This document shows positions 25,517-34,686 of a stretch of 64,000 bases of DNA, piece after piece. Below the pieces are notes generated by a model. That model saw only the letters and a program-made list of their open reading frames with translations. It was not told the origin of the DNA and searched no databases. The stretch is taken from positions 2,108,001-2,172,000 of the forward strand of contig NZ_CP051299.1 of the NCBI RefSeq assembly GCF_012530535.1, written 5' to 3'. Position 1 is the first letter of the stretch. The number at the start of each line of letters is the position of its first letter. The DNA is from Microcella flavibacter. Its GTDB lineage: Bacteria; Actinomycetota; Actinomycetes; Actinomycetales; Microbacteriaceae. The position numbers were made by a program, and so were the translations under genes.

Positions 25517-27115
25517 GTGACTGACGCCGCTGCCGCACCCGACATGTCGACCACCGCCGGGAAGATCGCCGATCTGCGGCACCGGTACCACGAGGCGGTG
25601 ACCGCGAGCGGCGAGGCCGCCATCGAGAAGCAGCACGCCAAGGGCAAGATGACCGCCCGCGAGCGCATCGACACCCTGCTCGACCACGGCAGCTTCGTCG
25701 AGATCGACGAGTTCGTGCGGCATCGCACCCACGCCTTCGGCATGGAGGCCAAGCGCCCCTACGGCGACGCGGTCGTCACCGGCACGGGCACCATCCACGG
25801 CCGCCAGGTGGCCGTGTACAGCCAGGACTTCACGATCTTCGGCGGCTCGCTCGGCGAGGTCGCCGGCGAGAAGATCATCAAGGTCATGGAGCTCGCCATC
25901 AAGACGGGCGTGCCCATCGTCGGCATCCTCGACTCGGGCGGCGCGCGCATCCAGGAGGGCGTCGTCGCGCTCGGCAAGTACGGCGAGATCTTCCGGCGCA
26001 ACACCGCGGCGAGCGGCGTCATCCCGCAGATCTCCATCATCTGCGGCCCGGCCGCGGGCGGCGCGGTCTACTCCCCCGCCCTCACCGACTTCGTCATCAT
26101 GGTCGACAAGACGAGCCAGATGTTCGTCACCGGCCCCGACGTCATCAAGACCGTCACGGGCGAGGACGTCGGTATGGAGGAGCTCGGCGGCGCGCTCACC
26201 CACAACCGCATCTCGGGCGTTTCGCACTACCTCGCGCAGGACGAGAACGACGCCTTCGACTACGCCCGCTCGCTGCTGAGCTACCTGCCCGACAACAACC
26301 TCGCCGAGCTGCCGCAGTACGAGGCGAGCGCCGAGCTCGAGATCACCGACGCCGACCGGCGCCTCAACACGATGGTGCCCGACAGCCCGAACCAGCCCTA
26401 CGACGTGCTCGACATCATCGACCACGTCGTCGACGAGGGCTCGTTCCTCGAGGTGCAGCCGCTGTTCGCGCCGAACATCGTCATCGGCTTCGCCCGAGTC
26501 GAGGGCCGCAGCGTCGGCGTCATCGCCAACCAGCCGCAGGCGATGGCCGGCACGCTCAACATCGACGCGGGCGAGAAGGCCGCGCGCTTCGTGCGCTTCT
26601 GCGACGCCTTCTCCATCCCCATCCTCACCCTCGTCGACGTGCCCGGCTACCTGCCCGGCACCGACCAGGAGTGGCAGGGCGTCATCCGCCGCGGCGCGAA
26701 GCTCCTGTACGCCTACGCCGAGGCCACCGTCCCCCTCGTGACGGTCATCACGCGCAAGGCCTACGGCGGCGCGTACATCGTCATGGGCTCGAAGCAGCTC
26801 GGGGCCGACATGAACCTGGCCTGGCCCACCGCCGAGATCGCCGTCATGGGCGGGCAAGGCGCGGTGAACATCCTGTACCGCGACAAGATCCGCGCCGCGG
26901 AGGCCGCCGGCGAGGACGTCGCCGCCGTGCGCACCCAGCTCGCGAACGAGTACACCTACGACGTCGCGAGCCCGTTCCTCGCGGCCGAGCGCGGCGAGCT
27001 CGACGGCATCATCGAGCCGGCCGCCACGCGCGTCGCGATCATCAAGGCCCTGCGGGCGCTCAAGACGAAGCGCTCGAGCCTGCCGCCGAAGAAGCACGGG
27101 AACATCCCGCTGTGA
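25517..27115 (+). CDS. Acyl-CoA carboxylase carboxyltransferase (beta) subunit
   Basis: A 532-residue protein of the PccB/AccD5 type. It has [17 protein letters not shown] near residue 45, [19 protein letters not shown], the acyl-CoA oxyanion motif [17 protein letters not shown], and the C-terminal [16 protein letters not shown] with [13 protein letters not shown]. It transfers carboxyl from biotin to acetyl- or propionyl-CoA. An epsilon subunit overlaps it, and a matching biotinylated alpha subunit lies at 32786-34561. Substrate choice between acetyl- and propionyl-CoA cannot be read with confidence here. Confidence 0.93.
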   Translation: MTDAAAAPDMSTTAGKIADLRHRYHEAVTASGEAAIEKQHAKGKMTARERIDTLLDHGSFVEIDEFVRHRTHAFGMEAKRPYGDAVVTGTGTIHGRQVAVYSQDFTIFGGSLGEVAGEKIIKVMELAIKTGVPIVGILDSGGARIQEGVVALGKYGEIFRRNTAASGVIPQISIICGPAAGGAVYSPALTDFVIMVDKTSQMFVTGPDVIKTVTGEDVGMEELGGALTHNRISGVSHYLAQDENDAFDYARSLLSYLPDNNLAELPQYEASAELEITDADRRLNTMVPDSPNQPYDVLDIIDHVVDEGSFLEVQPLFAPNIVIGFARVEGRSVGVIANQPQAMAGTLNIDAGEKAARFVRFCDAFSIPILTLVDVPGYLPGTDQEWQGVIRRGAKLLYAYAEATVPLVTVITRKAYGGAYIVMGSKQLGADMNLAWPTAEIAVMGGQGAVNILYRDKIRAAEAAGEDVAAVRTQLANEYTYDVASPFLAAERGELDGIIEPAATRVAIIKALRALKTKRSSLPPKKHGNIPL

Positions 27116-27372
27116 CCGGCCCCCAGCCCGATGCGACGGCGATGGATGCTCCCGCCCCCGTCGTCCGCATCACCGCGGGCAGCCCCACCGACGAGGAGCT
27201 CGCCGCGGCCCAGGCCGTCATCGCGGCCGTGCTCGCCGAGCAGGCGGCGATCGGAGCGGCCCGCGTGCTGCCGCCCGTCGACCACTGGAGCCGCGCCGCT
27301 CGGGCACCCCGTGCCGCCGTGTACCCCGGCCCGGGTGCCTGGTCGGCATCGCGCGGCCAGCGGGGATGCTGA
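27112..27372 (+). CDS. Acyl-CoA carboxylase epsilon subunit
   Basis: An 86-residue protein with the ACC-epsilon core [22 protein letters not shown] near residue 20 and an Arg/Trp/Ala-rich end (DHWSRAAR). This actinobacteria-specific subunit joins alpha and beta subunits in the holoenzyme. The GTG overlaps the beta-subunit stop (GTGA), confirming the operon. It is too short and unusual in composition for homology alone, but the position is diagnostic. Confidence 0.85.
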   Translation: MTGPQPDATAMDAPAPVVRITAGSPTDEELAAAQAVIAAVLAEQAAIGAARVLPPVDHWSRAARAPRAAVYPGPGAWSASRGQRGC

Positions 27373-27682
27373 ACGCTCCCCCCGAACTGGGGCGGTTTGT
27401 CCCCCAAAATGACGACTGTGCACGCTCTCGACCACAGGGCATGATTGCTTCCAATAGGTGACGCGGCTCCATCGAGAACCGCTCACCGCCCATCCCGGCC
27501 GGTAAGGGTATACCGGCTGGTGATTGGGGGGCGAGTTAGAGGCACATTCGGGTTGTGGCTCTAACTCGATACGTTGCGAAGGGCCGGGGATGGGTACCCC
27601 GGCCCTTCGATCGTTAACGGGGCGGTGCTGATAAGAACCGCGTTGACGAGAACCGCCGCGAACCGGACCGCCACCCAGCCTT
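27373..27682. other. 310-bp intergenic region with three hairpins between convergent units
   Basis: No gene is supported here. The region is visibly richer in A and T than its neighbours. Three inverted repeats follow each other: GCCGGTA (27498-27504) with TACCGGC (27511-27517); GAGTTAGAG (27533-27541) with CTCTAACTC (27559-27567); and the 12-bp terminator-like stem at 27578-27608. It separates the carboxylase genes from the convergent two-component genes, so termination from both sides is the simplest role. Confidence 0.6.
27578..27608. terminator. Bidirectional intrinsic-type terminator hairpin
   Basis: A perfect 12-bp stem, GAAGGGCCGGGG with CCCCGGCCCTTC, around a 7-base loop. It lies between the convergent epsilon-subunit and membrane-protein genes. 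There is no long T tract, as is usual in high-GC actinobacteria. Confidence 0.6.
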
Positions 27683-28729
27683 CTACGCCTCGACCTCGCG
27701 GCGATTCCGCGGGATCTCGAGCCACAGGTCGACCTCGTCCTCGTCGTCGTCCTCGCCCGTCGAACCCAGGTCGCCGAGCTCTTCGGTGGGCGTGAGCCCC
27801 ACGACCGTCACGGCGATCTCCGAGTCGGCCGGCGCGGTGCGGATGATGAGCCGGCTCGCCTCCGTTCCCTCGAGCGCGGCCGCGAGCTCGGCGTGCACGC
27901 GGGCGCGCGCCTCGTCGGGCAGGTCGTCGAGGCCGCCCTCGTCGTAGAGGCTCACCGAGGCGCCGCGGCGGCGCGCCCGCATGACCTGGCGGCGCACGCC
28001 GTCGTCGAGCAGGGTGCGGCCGCGGATCTCGTCGCGGATGGCGGCCTCGAGATAGCGGCACTCCAGCGCCTGCTCCTCGGTGAGCTCGCCGCCGGTGCGC
28101 TCGATGATGCGCAGCATCGGCACGGCCATCGAGCCGGTCTGCCCGAGCCGGAACTGCCGCTCGTAGAGGTGCGCCTCCTGGGCGGCCTGCCAGTCGGTGG
28201 CCTCCCTCTCGGCGGTCGCGAAGCGGGCCGCGTCGCGCGATGCCCGCGCGAGCGCGCTGCTGAGGATGTGCGAGATCGCCACCCACGAGACGGAGCCGAG
28301 CACGCCCGCGGTCAGCAGCATACCGGGGCCCGCCCAGGCGGCCGTCTGCAGCACCAGCACGGCCGCGCCCACCCAGGCGAAGGTGTTGCGCAGCCGGGTC
28401 GACGTGATCGTGAGGAGAGTGCCGATCGCCGCGACGTACCACGTGGCGTAGCCGAGGCCGCCCTCGCGGCCCGCGTCGAGCTGCGGCGAGATGAGCAGGG
28501 GCATGGCGGCGCAGACGATGAGGTTCATCGCCGCCATCCAGATCGGCATGCGCGCGCCGCTGCCCGGCAGCAGGCTGATGACGGTGGCCGCCGCGTAGAG
28601 CGCCATCGCCAGCAGCACCGGCAGCGGGTTGCGGGGCACGTCGATCGTGTAGAGCCCGAGCACGATGTGGTAGCCGGAGAAGAGCGCCGCCATCGTGACG
28701 ATGAGCGCGCGGGGCACGCCGATCCTCAT
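27683..28729 (-). CDS. Membrane protein with a degenerate histidine-kinase-like cytoplasmic part
   Basis: A 348-residue protein. About five or six hydrophobic helices fill residues 8-160, then a helical cytoplasmic region (LARASRDAARFATAEREATDW onward) and an acidic C-terminus. The arrangement of N-terminal helices, coiled linker and globular domain copies the sensor kinase upstream, but I see neither an H-box histidine followed by Asp/Glu nor N and G ATP-binding boxes. Its start overlaps the kinase stop by 4 bp. It may modulate that kinase; function is otherwise unknown. Confidence 0.75.
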   Translation of the reverse strand: MRIGVPRALIVTMAALFSGYHIVLGLYTIDVPRNPLPVLLAMALYAAATVISLLPGSGARMPIWMAAMNLIVCAAMPLLISPQLDAGREGGLGYATWYVAAIGTLLTITSTRLRNTFAWVGAAVLVLQTAAWAGPGMLLTAGVLGSVSWVAISHILSSALARASRDAARFATAEREATDWQAAQEAHLYERQFRLGQTGSMAVPMLRIIERTGGELTEEQALECRYLEAAIRDEIRGRTLLDDGVRRQVMRARRRGASVSLYDEGGLDDLPDEARARVHAELAAALEGTEASRLIIRTAPADSEIAVTVVGLTPTEELGDLGSTGEDDDEDEVDLWLEIPRNRREVEA

Positions 28730-29994
28730 CGCCGCTCCCCGCCCGCGCCGGGCTCCAGCGTGGGCGCGACCGCCGCCATGACCGGCCAGTGCAGGTGCAC
28801 GACGGTGCCGCGACCGGGCGCCGAGCGCACGTCGGCGAGGCCGCCCGCGGAGGCCATGCGCTCGATGATCGAGCGGCGCACGCCGAGGCGCTCGCCGGGC
28901 ACGAGCGCCGGATCGAACCCGGCGCCGGCATCCCCGATCTCGATCTCGATCGCGCCGCCCTGCACACCCGAGACCCGCAGCCAGCGGCGCACGTCCGGTC
29001 CGCCGGCGTGCTGCACCGAGTTCACCATCGACTGCACGGCGGCCGAGTAGAGCGCCTCGGCCTGGGCGGCCGGGATGATGCGGGTGTCGAGCGAGCGCAC
29101 GCGGATCGAGATCGGCACCGACAGCTCGCGCGCGGCCGTGACGATGCGCTCGGCCACCTGGCGGAACCGCACCGTGCTGCCGTCGTCGGGCGTCGCCTGG
29201 GCCGCCTCTTCGAGGTGGCGCATCGCGTTCGTCGCCATGGTGGCCGCGAGCGCCCTCTCAGCGGGCGACGCGGCCCGGGCCGCGCTGATGAAGGTCGTCA
29301 GCACGCTGTCGTGCACGATCGCATCGACCTCGACCCGCTCGACCTCCGTCGCGTGCTGGCGAACGGCGTGCGCGTACCGCTCGAGGGCGTTGCCCTGCGC
29401 CTCATCGACCGAGGTCGCCGCGACCCGCGTCATCGTCACGATCACGAGCACCGCGCCGCCGAGGATGACGGCGAAGACGGCGTCGAACAGCCCGATCTCC
29501 CACGGACCGCCGCCGCCGTTGGGCGTCGCGCGAATGGTGCCGTAGATGAACGGCACGATGAACAGGTAGAGGGATGCTCCGCGCACGCGCAGCCCCACCG
29601 CGGCGCACGCCGTGGCCACCGTCGTCAGCTGGTACAGCCAGTGGTTGCCCGTCTGCGGCTCGATTACGAAGAACGGCCAGGTGATGAGCGCGATCACGTA
29701 GACGACGGCGACGACCCGGTGCGATCCGACGACGAACCGCTTCACGATCGAGCAGATCATGGCCAGCAGGATCGAGCCGAACACCGCCGCGACCGCGAGG
29801 GTCGACCAGAGCGGCTCGCTCAGCCCGAACTGCGCGGGGATGGTGAGCAGCGCCTGGAGGGCGAAGACGACCCCGAAGCCCGAGACCGAGCGGGAGAGCA
29901 CCGTGTCGACGCGCTTGCGGCTCAGGGGCTGGCGCGGCAGCTTGGCCCCGAGGGGCGCGCGGAGGGCGGCGGGGGCCGCCTCAGGCGGAGTCAT
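28726..29994 (-). CDS. NarL-type sensor histidine kinase
   Basis: A 422-residue kinase. About six helices span residues 35-205, followed by a dimerisation/phosphoacceptor helix with VEVDAIVHDSVLTTF, where the histidine is followed by Asp as in the HisKA_3/DesK-like class. The ATPase domain shows an N-box QSMVNSVQHAGG and a G-box GDAGAGFDP with GRGTVVHLHWP. It overlaps the response regulator stop by 14 bp and the degenerate partner by 4 bp, so all three are one operon. The signal is unknown; there is no extracellular sensor domain, which suggests sensing within the membrane. Confidence 0.85.
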   Translation of the reverse strand: MTPPEAAPAALRAPLGAKLPRQPLSRKRVDTVLSRSVSGFGVVFALQALLTIPAQFGLSEPLWSTLAVAAVFGSILLAMICSIVKRFVVGSHRVVAVVYVIALITWPFFVIEPQTGNHWLYQLTTVATACAAVGLRVRGASLYLFIVPFIYGTIRATPNGGGGPWEIGLFDAVFAVILGGAVLVIVTMTRVAATSVDEAQGNALERYAHAVRQHATEVERVEVDAIVHDSVLTTFISAARAASPAERALAATMATNAMRHLEEAAQATPDDGSTVRFRQVAERIVTAARELSVPISIRVRSLDTRIIPAAQAEALYSAAVQSMVNSVQHAGGPDVRRWLRVSGVQGGAIEIEIGDAGAGFDPALVPGERLGVRRSIIERMASAGGLADVRSAPGRGTVVHLHWPVMAAVAPTLEPGAGGERR

Positions 29995-30634
29995 CACCGT
30001 CCGGGTCGAGCCCGGGGAGGATGCCGTCCTCCACCGCGCGACGCAGCAGGTCGACCTTGGTGGGGGCGGGACGACCGACCTCGACGTACTTCGCGCGGAT
30101 GCGGTCGAGGTACTCGCGGGCCGTGGAGTAGCCGATGCCGAGCTGCTGGGCGGCGAGCTTGAGGGGCAGGCCCGAGGCGTAGAGGTGCAGGATCTCGCGC
30201 TCGCGACGGCCGAGCTGCGCCTTGGCGAAGTCGCGGTCGGCGTCGATCGCGCTCGCCCACTCCAGGTTGTTGAGCACGTCGCCACGGGCCACGGTCTCGG
30301 CGGCCGTGATGACCGTCTTCGTGGCCGAGGACTTCGGGATGACGCCGGCGGCGCCGGCGGCGAGCGCCTCGCGCACGCTCGCGACGCGGTCGGCGATCGA
30401 GTGCACGAGCACGGCCGACCCGGTGGCCTGCACGGCCTTGACGTTCTCGGTGACGCTCGAGCCGTCGCCGAGGCTGAGGTCGAGCACGACGACGTCGACC
30501 TCGCGCCCGGCGAGGCCCTCGACGAGCTCGGGAACGGTGGCGGCGGCGATGACGAAGTCGAAGCCGGCGTTGCCGAAGGCGGCCTGCAGCCCGAGGCGCA
30601 CGGACTCGTGGTCGTCGACGACGGCGATGCGCAC
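29981..30634 (-). CDS. LuxR/NarL-family response regulator
   Basis: A 217-residue regulator. The receiver begins VRIAVVDDHESVRLGL with the acidic pair, has VVLDLSLGDG carrying the phosphorylated Asp near residue 50 and a PKSS lysine near residue 100. The C-terminal helix-turn-helix reads LGRREREILHLYASGLPLKLAAQQLG. The GTG at 30634 gives the usual receiver start; in-frame codons back to 30691 are possible but would add 19 residues. A TACGAT -10-like word lies at 30716-30721 on this strand. Confidence 0.88.
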   Translation of the reverse strand: MRIAVVDDHESVRLGLQAAFGNAGFDFVIAAATVPELVEGLAGREVDVVVLDLSLGDGSSVTENVKAVQATGSAVLVHSIADRVASVREALAAGAAGVIPKSSATKTVITAAETVARGDVLNNLEWASAIDADRDFAKAQLGRREREILHLYASGLPLKLAAQQLGIGYSTAREYLDRIRAKYVEVGRPAPTKVDLLRRAVEDGILPGLDPDGDDSA

Positions 30635-30766
30635 CGCTCTGCCTTCGGCTACGACCACGGACTGCACCCCCCACGCACGACTCTGGGGCACGCTCGGGTG
30701 GCGCGCCGCCCCCCATCGTAGTGGGAGGGGCGCGGCCGGGCCGCGCCGCCGCGCGGCGGCATCCCG

Positions 30767-31999
30767 CTAGTCGCGCACGAGTCGCGCGACGGCCTCGACG
30801 TGGTGCGTGTGCGGGAAGAGGTCGAAGGCGCGCAGGTGGTCGAGCCGGTAGCCGTGCTCGGCCGCGAGTGCGACGTCGCGCGCGAGCGCCACGGGGTCGC
30901 AGGCGACGTAGACGATCTGCGCCGGGGCGAGCCGGCCCAGGATGCCCATGACCTCGGTGCCCGCTCCCGAGCGCGGTGGATCGAGCACGACCGTCGCGGC
31001 GCGCAGGCGGTCGCGCTCGGCGGAGCTCGCGCTCTGCTCGGCATCGCGCAGCCACCGGTCGACCCGGGAGGTCTCGGCCGCTGCGCCCACCCAGTCGGAG
31101 AGGTTCTCGGCCGCGTGGTCGGTGGCGCGGGCATCCGACTCGACGCTCGTGATGCGCGTCGTCGGGCCGAAGCGGTCTCCGATCGCCGCCGCCAGCAGGC
31201 CGACGCCGCCGTAGAGGTCGAGGTTCGCCGCGCGCGGGTCGAACAGGGCGTCGTCGACGGCCTGCTGCACGGCCGCGCTCAGGGCGGTCGGGGCCTCGCG
31301 GTGCACCTGCCAGAAGCCGGTGTCGTCGAGCTGGAACTCGCGCTCGCCGACGCGCTCGCGGATGAGGCTCGGCTTCTGCTCGCCGAGCACGAGCCGGGCA
31401 TCCCCCCGCGTCGGGGCCAGCACGTCGACCGTGGCCACGCCGGTGAAGCGCTCGGAGAACGGGGTCGCGGCCCGCACCGCGGCCGAGGCCAGCGGCACCT
31501 CCTGCACGGGGATCACCGAGTGCGAGCGGCTCGCCATCGGGCCGATGCGACCCTCGTCGTCGACGTGCAGGCGGATGCGCGTGCGCCAGCCGAGACCGTT
31601 GGCGGCGTGATCGCCGGCCATCTGCTCGACCTTGACGTCGCTGGTGATGCCGGCCATGCGCTGCAGCGCCTCGGCGAGCACCTGGCGCTTGAGCTCGCGC
31701 TGGTGGGAGAGCGCGATGTGGCCGAACTCGGCCCCGCCCGCCCGGCTGCGGGGGTCGCGGTCGATCGAGGCGGCGGCCCAGACGTGGTCGCGGCGGTGCT
31801 CGCTCGGCTCGACGACGCGCACGGCGTCGGCGCGCCAGAAGCTCTTCTTGCGGTCGTCGCTGATGCGCGCGACCACCGTCTCGCCCGGCACCGCGTCGGT
31901 CACGAAGACGACGCGGCCGTCGAGCCGGCCCACGGCGATGCCGCCGTGCGCGATCTTGCTAACCTCGACCTCGACCTCGCGGCCGATGAATTCACCCAT
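30767..31999 (-). CDS. TrmA/RlmCD-family RNA (uracil-5-)-methyltransferase without Fe-S cysteines
   Basis: A 410-residue protein. An N-terminal TRAM domain (MGEFIGREVEVEVSKIAHGG onward) is followed by the methyltransferase. SAM site LDLYGGVGLLAAAIG, VVLDPPRSGAG, the catalytic cysteine in VYVACDPVALARDV and the base HTHHVEAVARL are intact. The Cys cluster that binds 4Fe-4S in E. coli RlmD is replaced (RDPRSRAGGAEFGH). It probably makes m5U in 23S rRNA. The ATG at 31999 lies six bases after a minus-strand TAGGCT. Confidence 0.87.
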   Translation of the reverse strand: MGEFIGREVEVEVSKIAHGGIAVGRLDGRVVFVTDAVPGETVVARISDDRKKSFWRADAVRVVEPSEHRRDHVWAAASIDRDPRSRAGGAEFGHIALSHQRELKRQVLAEALQRMAGITSDVKVEQMAGDHAANGLGWRTRIRLHVDDEGRIGPMASRSHSVIPVQEVPLASAAVRAATPFSERFTGVATVDVLAPTRGDARLVLGEQKPSLIRERVGEREFQLDDTGFWQVHREAPTALSAAVQQAVDDALFDPRAANLDLYGGVGLLAAAIGDRFGPTTRITSVESDARATDHAAENLSDWVGAAAETSRVDRWLRDAEQSASSAERDRLRAATVVLDPPRSGAGTEVMGILGRLAPAQIVYVACDPVALARDVALAAEHGYRLDHLRAFDLFPHTHHVEAVARLVRD

Positions 32000-32005
32000 G
32001 CGCCC

Positions 32006-32011
32006 AGCCTA
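32006..32011 (-). promoter_or_regulatory. Candidate -10 element of the RNA methyltransferase gene
   Basis: TAGGCT on the minus strand, six bases before the ATG at 31999. It is identical to the -10 word before the carboxylase beta gene. Confidence 0.35.
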
Positions 32012-32063
32012 GGTTCCCGGCTCACGGCACGGCGCCGGGCGGCGCTCGACCGGCAGGAGCCGC

Positions 32064-32693
32064 ATGCGCCTCTACCTCGCCTCCACCTCGCCCGCGCGCC
32101 TCGCCACGCTGCGCGCCGTCGGCATCGAGCCCGTGACGATCGCCCCGGGCGTCGACGAGGAGGCGGCGGTCGCTGCGGCCGCTCCGCTCACGGCGCCCGA
32201 GATGGTGCAGCTGCTCGCGCGCCTCAAGGCCGAGGCCGTGCTCGGCTCCGCCTCCCTGCCGGCGCACGAGATCGACGGCTTCATCCTCGGCGGCGACTCG
32301 GCCTTCGAGCTCGACGGCGCCGTGCACGGCAAGCCGCACCGTCCCGAGGTCGCGCGCGAGCGGTGGCTGCGCCAGCGCGGGCGCAGCGGCGTGCTGCACT
32401 CCGGCCACTGGCTCATCGACCACCGCGGGGGCGCCGTGCGGGGGGCCGTCGGGCGGCCGGCCCAGGCGCTCGTGCAGTTCGCGCAGGACATCGACGAGGC
32501 CGAGATCGACGCCTACATCGCCACCGGCGAGCCGCTGAAGGTCGCCGGCGCCTTCACCATCGACTCGAAGGGGGCGGCCTTCATCGACCGCATCGAAGGG
32601 GACCCGCACGCCGTGGTCGGGCTCTCGGTGCCCCTCGTGCGCACCCTCGTGCACGAGCTCGGCGGCCGGTGGACGGAGCTCTGGAACCGCTGA
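32064..32693 (+). CDS. Maf-like nucleoside triphosphate pyrophosphatase
   Basis: A 209-residue Maf/Ham1-fold protein. It starts MRLYLASTSPARLATL, the Maf substrate loop with SPRR changed to SPAR, and has ILGGDSAFELDG near residue 75 and GEPLKVAGAFTIDSKGAAFI near residue 155. It hydrolyses non-canonical or pyrimidine NTPs. In many actinobacteria it sits between the carboxylase beta and alpha genes, as here. Starts are divergent from the RNA methyltransferase by 64 bp. Confidence 0.88.
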   Translation: MRLYLASTSPARLATLRAVGIEPVTIAPGVDEEAAVAAAAPLTAPEMVQLLARLKAEAVLGSASLPAHEIDGFILGGDSAFELDGAVHGKPHRPEVARERWLRQRGRSGVLHSGHWLIDHRGGAVRGAVGRPAQALVQFAQDIDEAEIDAYIATGEPLKVAGAFTIDSKGAAFIDRIEGDPHAVVGLSVPLVRTLVHELGGRWTELWNR

Positions 32694-32771
32694 CGCCCGC
32701 TGTGGGCTCCTGCAAGGCATCGGCCGTGCTTTTGTGCGGGTGGCCCAACCGCCGCCGGTCGAGCGCGCCCC

Positions 32772-32777
32772 TAGGGT
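32772..32777 (+). promoter_or_regulatory. Candidate -10 element of the carboxylase alpha-subunit gene
   Basis: TAGGGT ends eight bases before the ATG at 32786. The spacing predicts a leaderless or nearly leaderless message. Confidence 0.4.
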
Positions 32778-32785
32778 AGAGAACC

Positions 32786-34561
32786 ATGGCCCGCATCACG
32801 AAGGTTCTCATCGCCAACCGCGGGGAGATCGCCGTCCGCGTCATCCGCGCCGCCCGCGACGCCCGCATCGGCACCGTCGCCGTCTACGCCGATCAGGATC
32901 GGGATGCCCGGCACGTGAAGCTCGCCGACGAGGCGTACGCGCTCGACGGCTCGACGAGCGCCGAGACCTACCTCGTGATCGAGAAGCTGCTGTCGATCGC
33001 CCGCCGCTCCGGCGCCGACGCCGTGCACCCGGGCTACGGCTTCCTCGCCGAGAACCCCGACTTCGCCCGCGCCGTCATCGCCGCCGGCCTCACCTGGATC
33101 GGGCCGTCGCCCGACGCGATCGAGCAGCTCGGCGACAAGGTCAGCGCCCGGCACATCGCCGAGCGCGTCGGCGCCCCGCTCGCCCCGGGCACGCTCAACC
33201 CCGTCGCCGACGCCTCCGAGGTGCTCGACTTCGTCGACGTGCACGGCCTGCCCGTCGCCATCAAGGCGGCCTTCGGCGGCGGCGGTCGCGGCCTCAAGGT
33301 CGCCCGCACCCGCGAGGAGGTGCCCGAGCTCTTCGACTCGGCCACCCGCGAGGCCGTCGCCGCCTTCGGCCGCGGCGAGTGCTTCGTCGAGAAGTACCTC
33401 GACAAGCCGCGCCACGTCGAGACGCAGTGCCTCGCCGACGCGCACGGGACCGTCGTCGTCATCTCCACCCGCGACTGCTCGCTGCAGCGCCGGCACCAGA
33501 AGCTCGTCGAGGAGGCCCCCGCGCCGTTCCTCAGCGCCGAGCAGACCGAGCTGCTCTACACGGCGTCGAAGGCCATCCTCCGCGAGGTCGGCTACGTCGG
33601 CGCCGGCACCTGCGAGTTCCTCATCGGCGCCGACGGCACCGTCTCCTTCCTCGAGGTCAACACCCGACTGCAGGTCGAGCACCCCGTCTCGGAGGAGGTC
33701 ACCGGCATCGACCTCGTGCGCGAGCAGTTCCGGCTCGCCGAGGGCGAGGCGCTCGGCTACGACGACCCGCCCGCCCACGGGCACTCCTTCGAGTTCCGCA
33801 TCAACGGCGAGGACCCGGGCCTCAACTTCATGCCGATGCCCGGCCCCGTGCACGTGCTGCGGTTCCCCGGCGGCCCCGGCGTGCGCGTCGACTCGGGCGT
33901 CACCACGGGCGACGTCATCTCCGGCGTCTTCGACTCGCTGCTCGCGAAGCTCATCGTCACCGCGCCGACGCGCGAGGAGGCGCTCGAGCGCTCACGCCGC
34001 GCCCTCGCCGAGTTCGAGGTCGCCGGCCTGCCGACCGTGCTGCCCTTCCACCGCGCGATCGTCGACGACCCGGCCTTCGCCCCCGCCGACGGCGCCCCGT
34101 TCACCGTCTACACGCGCTGGATCGAGACCGAGTTCGACAACACGATCGAGCCGTGGAGCGGCACGCTCACCGACACCGTGCCCGTGGCGGATGCCCGGCA
34201 CACGGTCGTCGTGGAGGTCGGCGGCAAGCGGCTGGAGGTGTCGCTGCCCGGCACGCTCATGCCGAGCGGAGCATCCCGGGCCGCCACCGCCCTCGCCGCC
34301 CCGCCCAGCCGCCGCGGCGGGTCCGCCGTCGCCGTCGGCGCCTCGGGGGATGCCGTGACGAGCCCCATGCAGGCGACCGTCGTCAAGCTCGCCGTCGCCG
34401 AGGGCGACCGGGTCGTCAAGGGCGACCTCGTCGTCGTGCTCGAGGCCATGAAGATGGAGCAGCCGATGTCGGCCCACAAGGACGGCGTCGTCGCGTCGAT
34501 CGGCGCGGCCGTCGGCGAGACGGTGGCCTCCGGCCACGTGCTGCTCTCCATCGCCGACTAG
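32786..34561 (+). CDS. Acyl-CoA carboxylase biotin carboxylase/BCCP alpha subunit
   Basis: A 591-residue AccA3-type protein. Biotin carboxylase domain: [30 protein letters not shown], the ATP-grasp loop [12 protein letters not shown] and [20 protein letters not shown]. After a linker, the C-terminal BCCP domain (about residues 520-591) carries the biotin site [12 protein letters not shown]. It carboxylates its own biotin with ATP and bicarbonate for the beta subunit at 25517-27115. BirA at 17848-18642 can attach the biotin. Confidence 0.95.
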   Translation: MARITKVLIANRGEIAVRVIRAARDARIGTVAVYADQDRDARHVKLADEAYALDGSTSAETYLVIEKLLSIARRSGADAVHPGYGFLAENPDFARAVIAAGLTWIGPSPDAIEQLGDKVSARHIAERVGAPLAPGTLNPVADASEVLDFVDVHGLPVAIKAAFGGGGRGLKVARTREEVPELFDSATREAVAAFGRGECFVEKYLDKPRHVETQCLADAHGTVVVISTRDCSLQRRHQKLVEEAPAPFLSAEQTELLYTASKAILREVGYVGAGTCEFLIGADGTVSFLEVNTRLQVEHPVSEEVTGIDLVREQFRLAEGEALGYDDPPAHGHSFEFRINGEDPGLNFMPMPGPVHVLRFPGGPGVRVDSGVTTGDVISGVFDSLLAKLIVTAPTREEALERSRRALAEFEVAGLPTVLPFHRAIVDDPAFAPADGAPFTVYTRWIETEFDNTIEPWSGTLTDTVPVADARHTVVVEVGGKRLEVSLPGTLMPSGASRAATALAAPPSRRGGSAVAVGASGDAVTSPMQATVVKLAVAEGDRVVKGDLVVVLEAMKMEQPMSAHKDGVVASIGAAVGETVASGHVLLSIAD

Positions 34562-34614
34562 CGCGGCGCCGCGGCGCTCGCGCCCGCGCCGGCCCGCCGC
34601 TCGAGTCGCCCCTG

Positions 34615-34686
34615 CGTCGAGTTGCGCTTTCCTGCCGAGTTGCGCGCTCGGAACCCTCAACTCGGCACCGAACGCTCATCTCGGCG
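34615..34686. repeat. 72-bp nested palindromic repeat (copy A, 3' side of the DUF559 gene)
   Basis: The left end CGTCGAGTTGCGCT (34615-34628) is followed by an inner perfect 10-bp inverted repeat, TGCCGAGTTG (34633-34642) and CAACTCGGCA (34658-34667), around a 15-base loop. The right end CGCTCATCTCGGCG (34673-34686) is a degenerate complement of the left end. The stop codon of the minus-strand gene (34676-34678) lies inside the right arm. Copy B at 35787-35859 has the same order and orientation. Confidence 0.85.
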
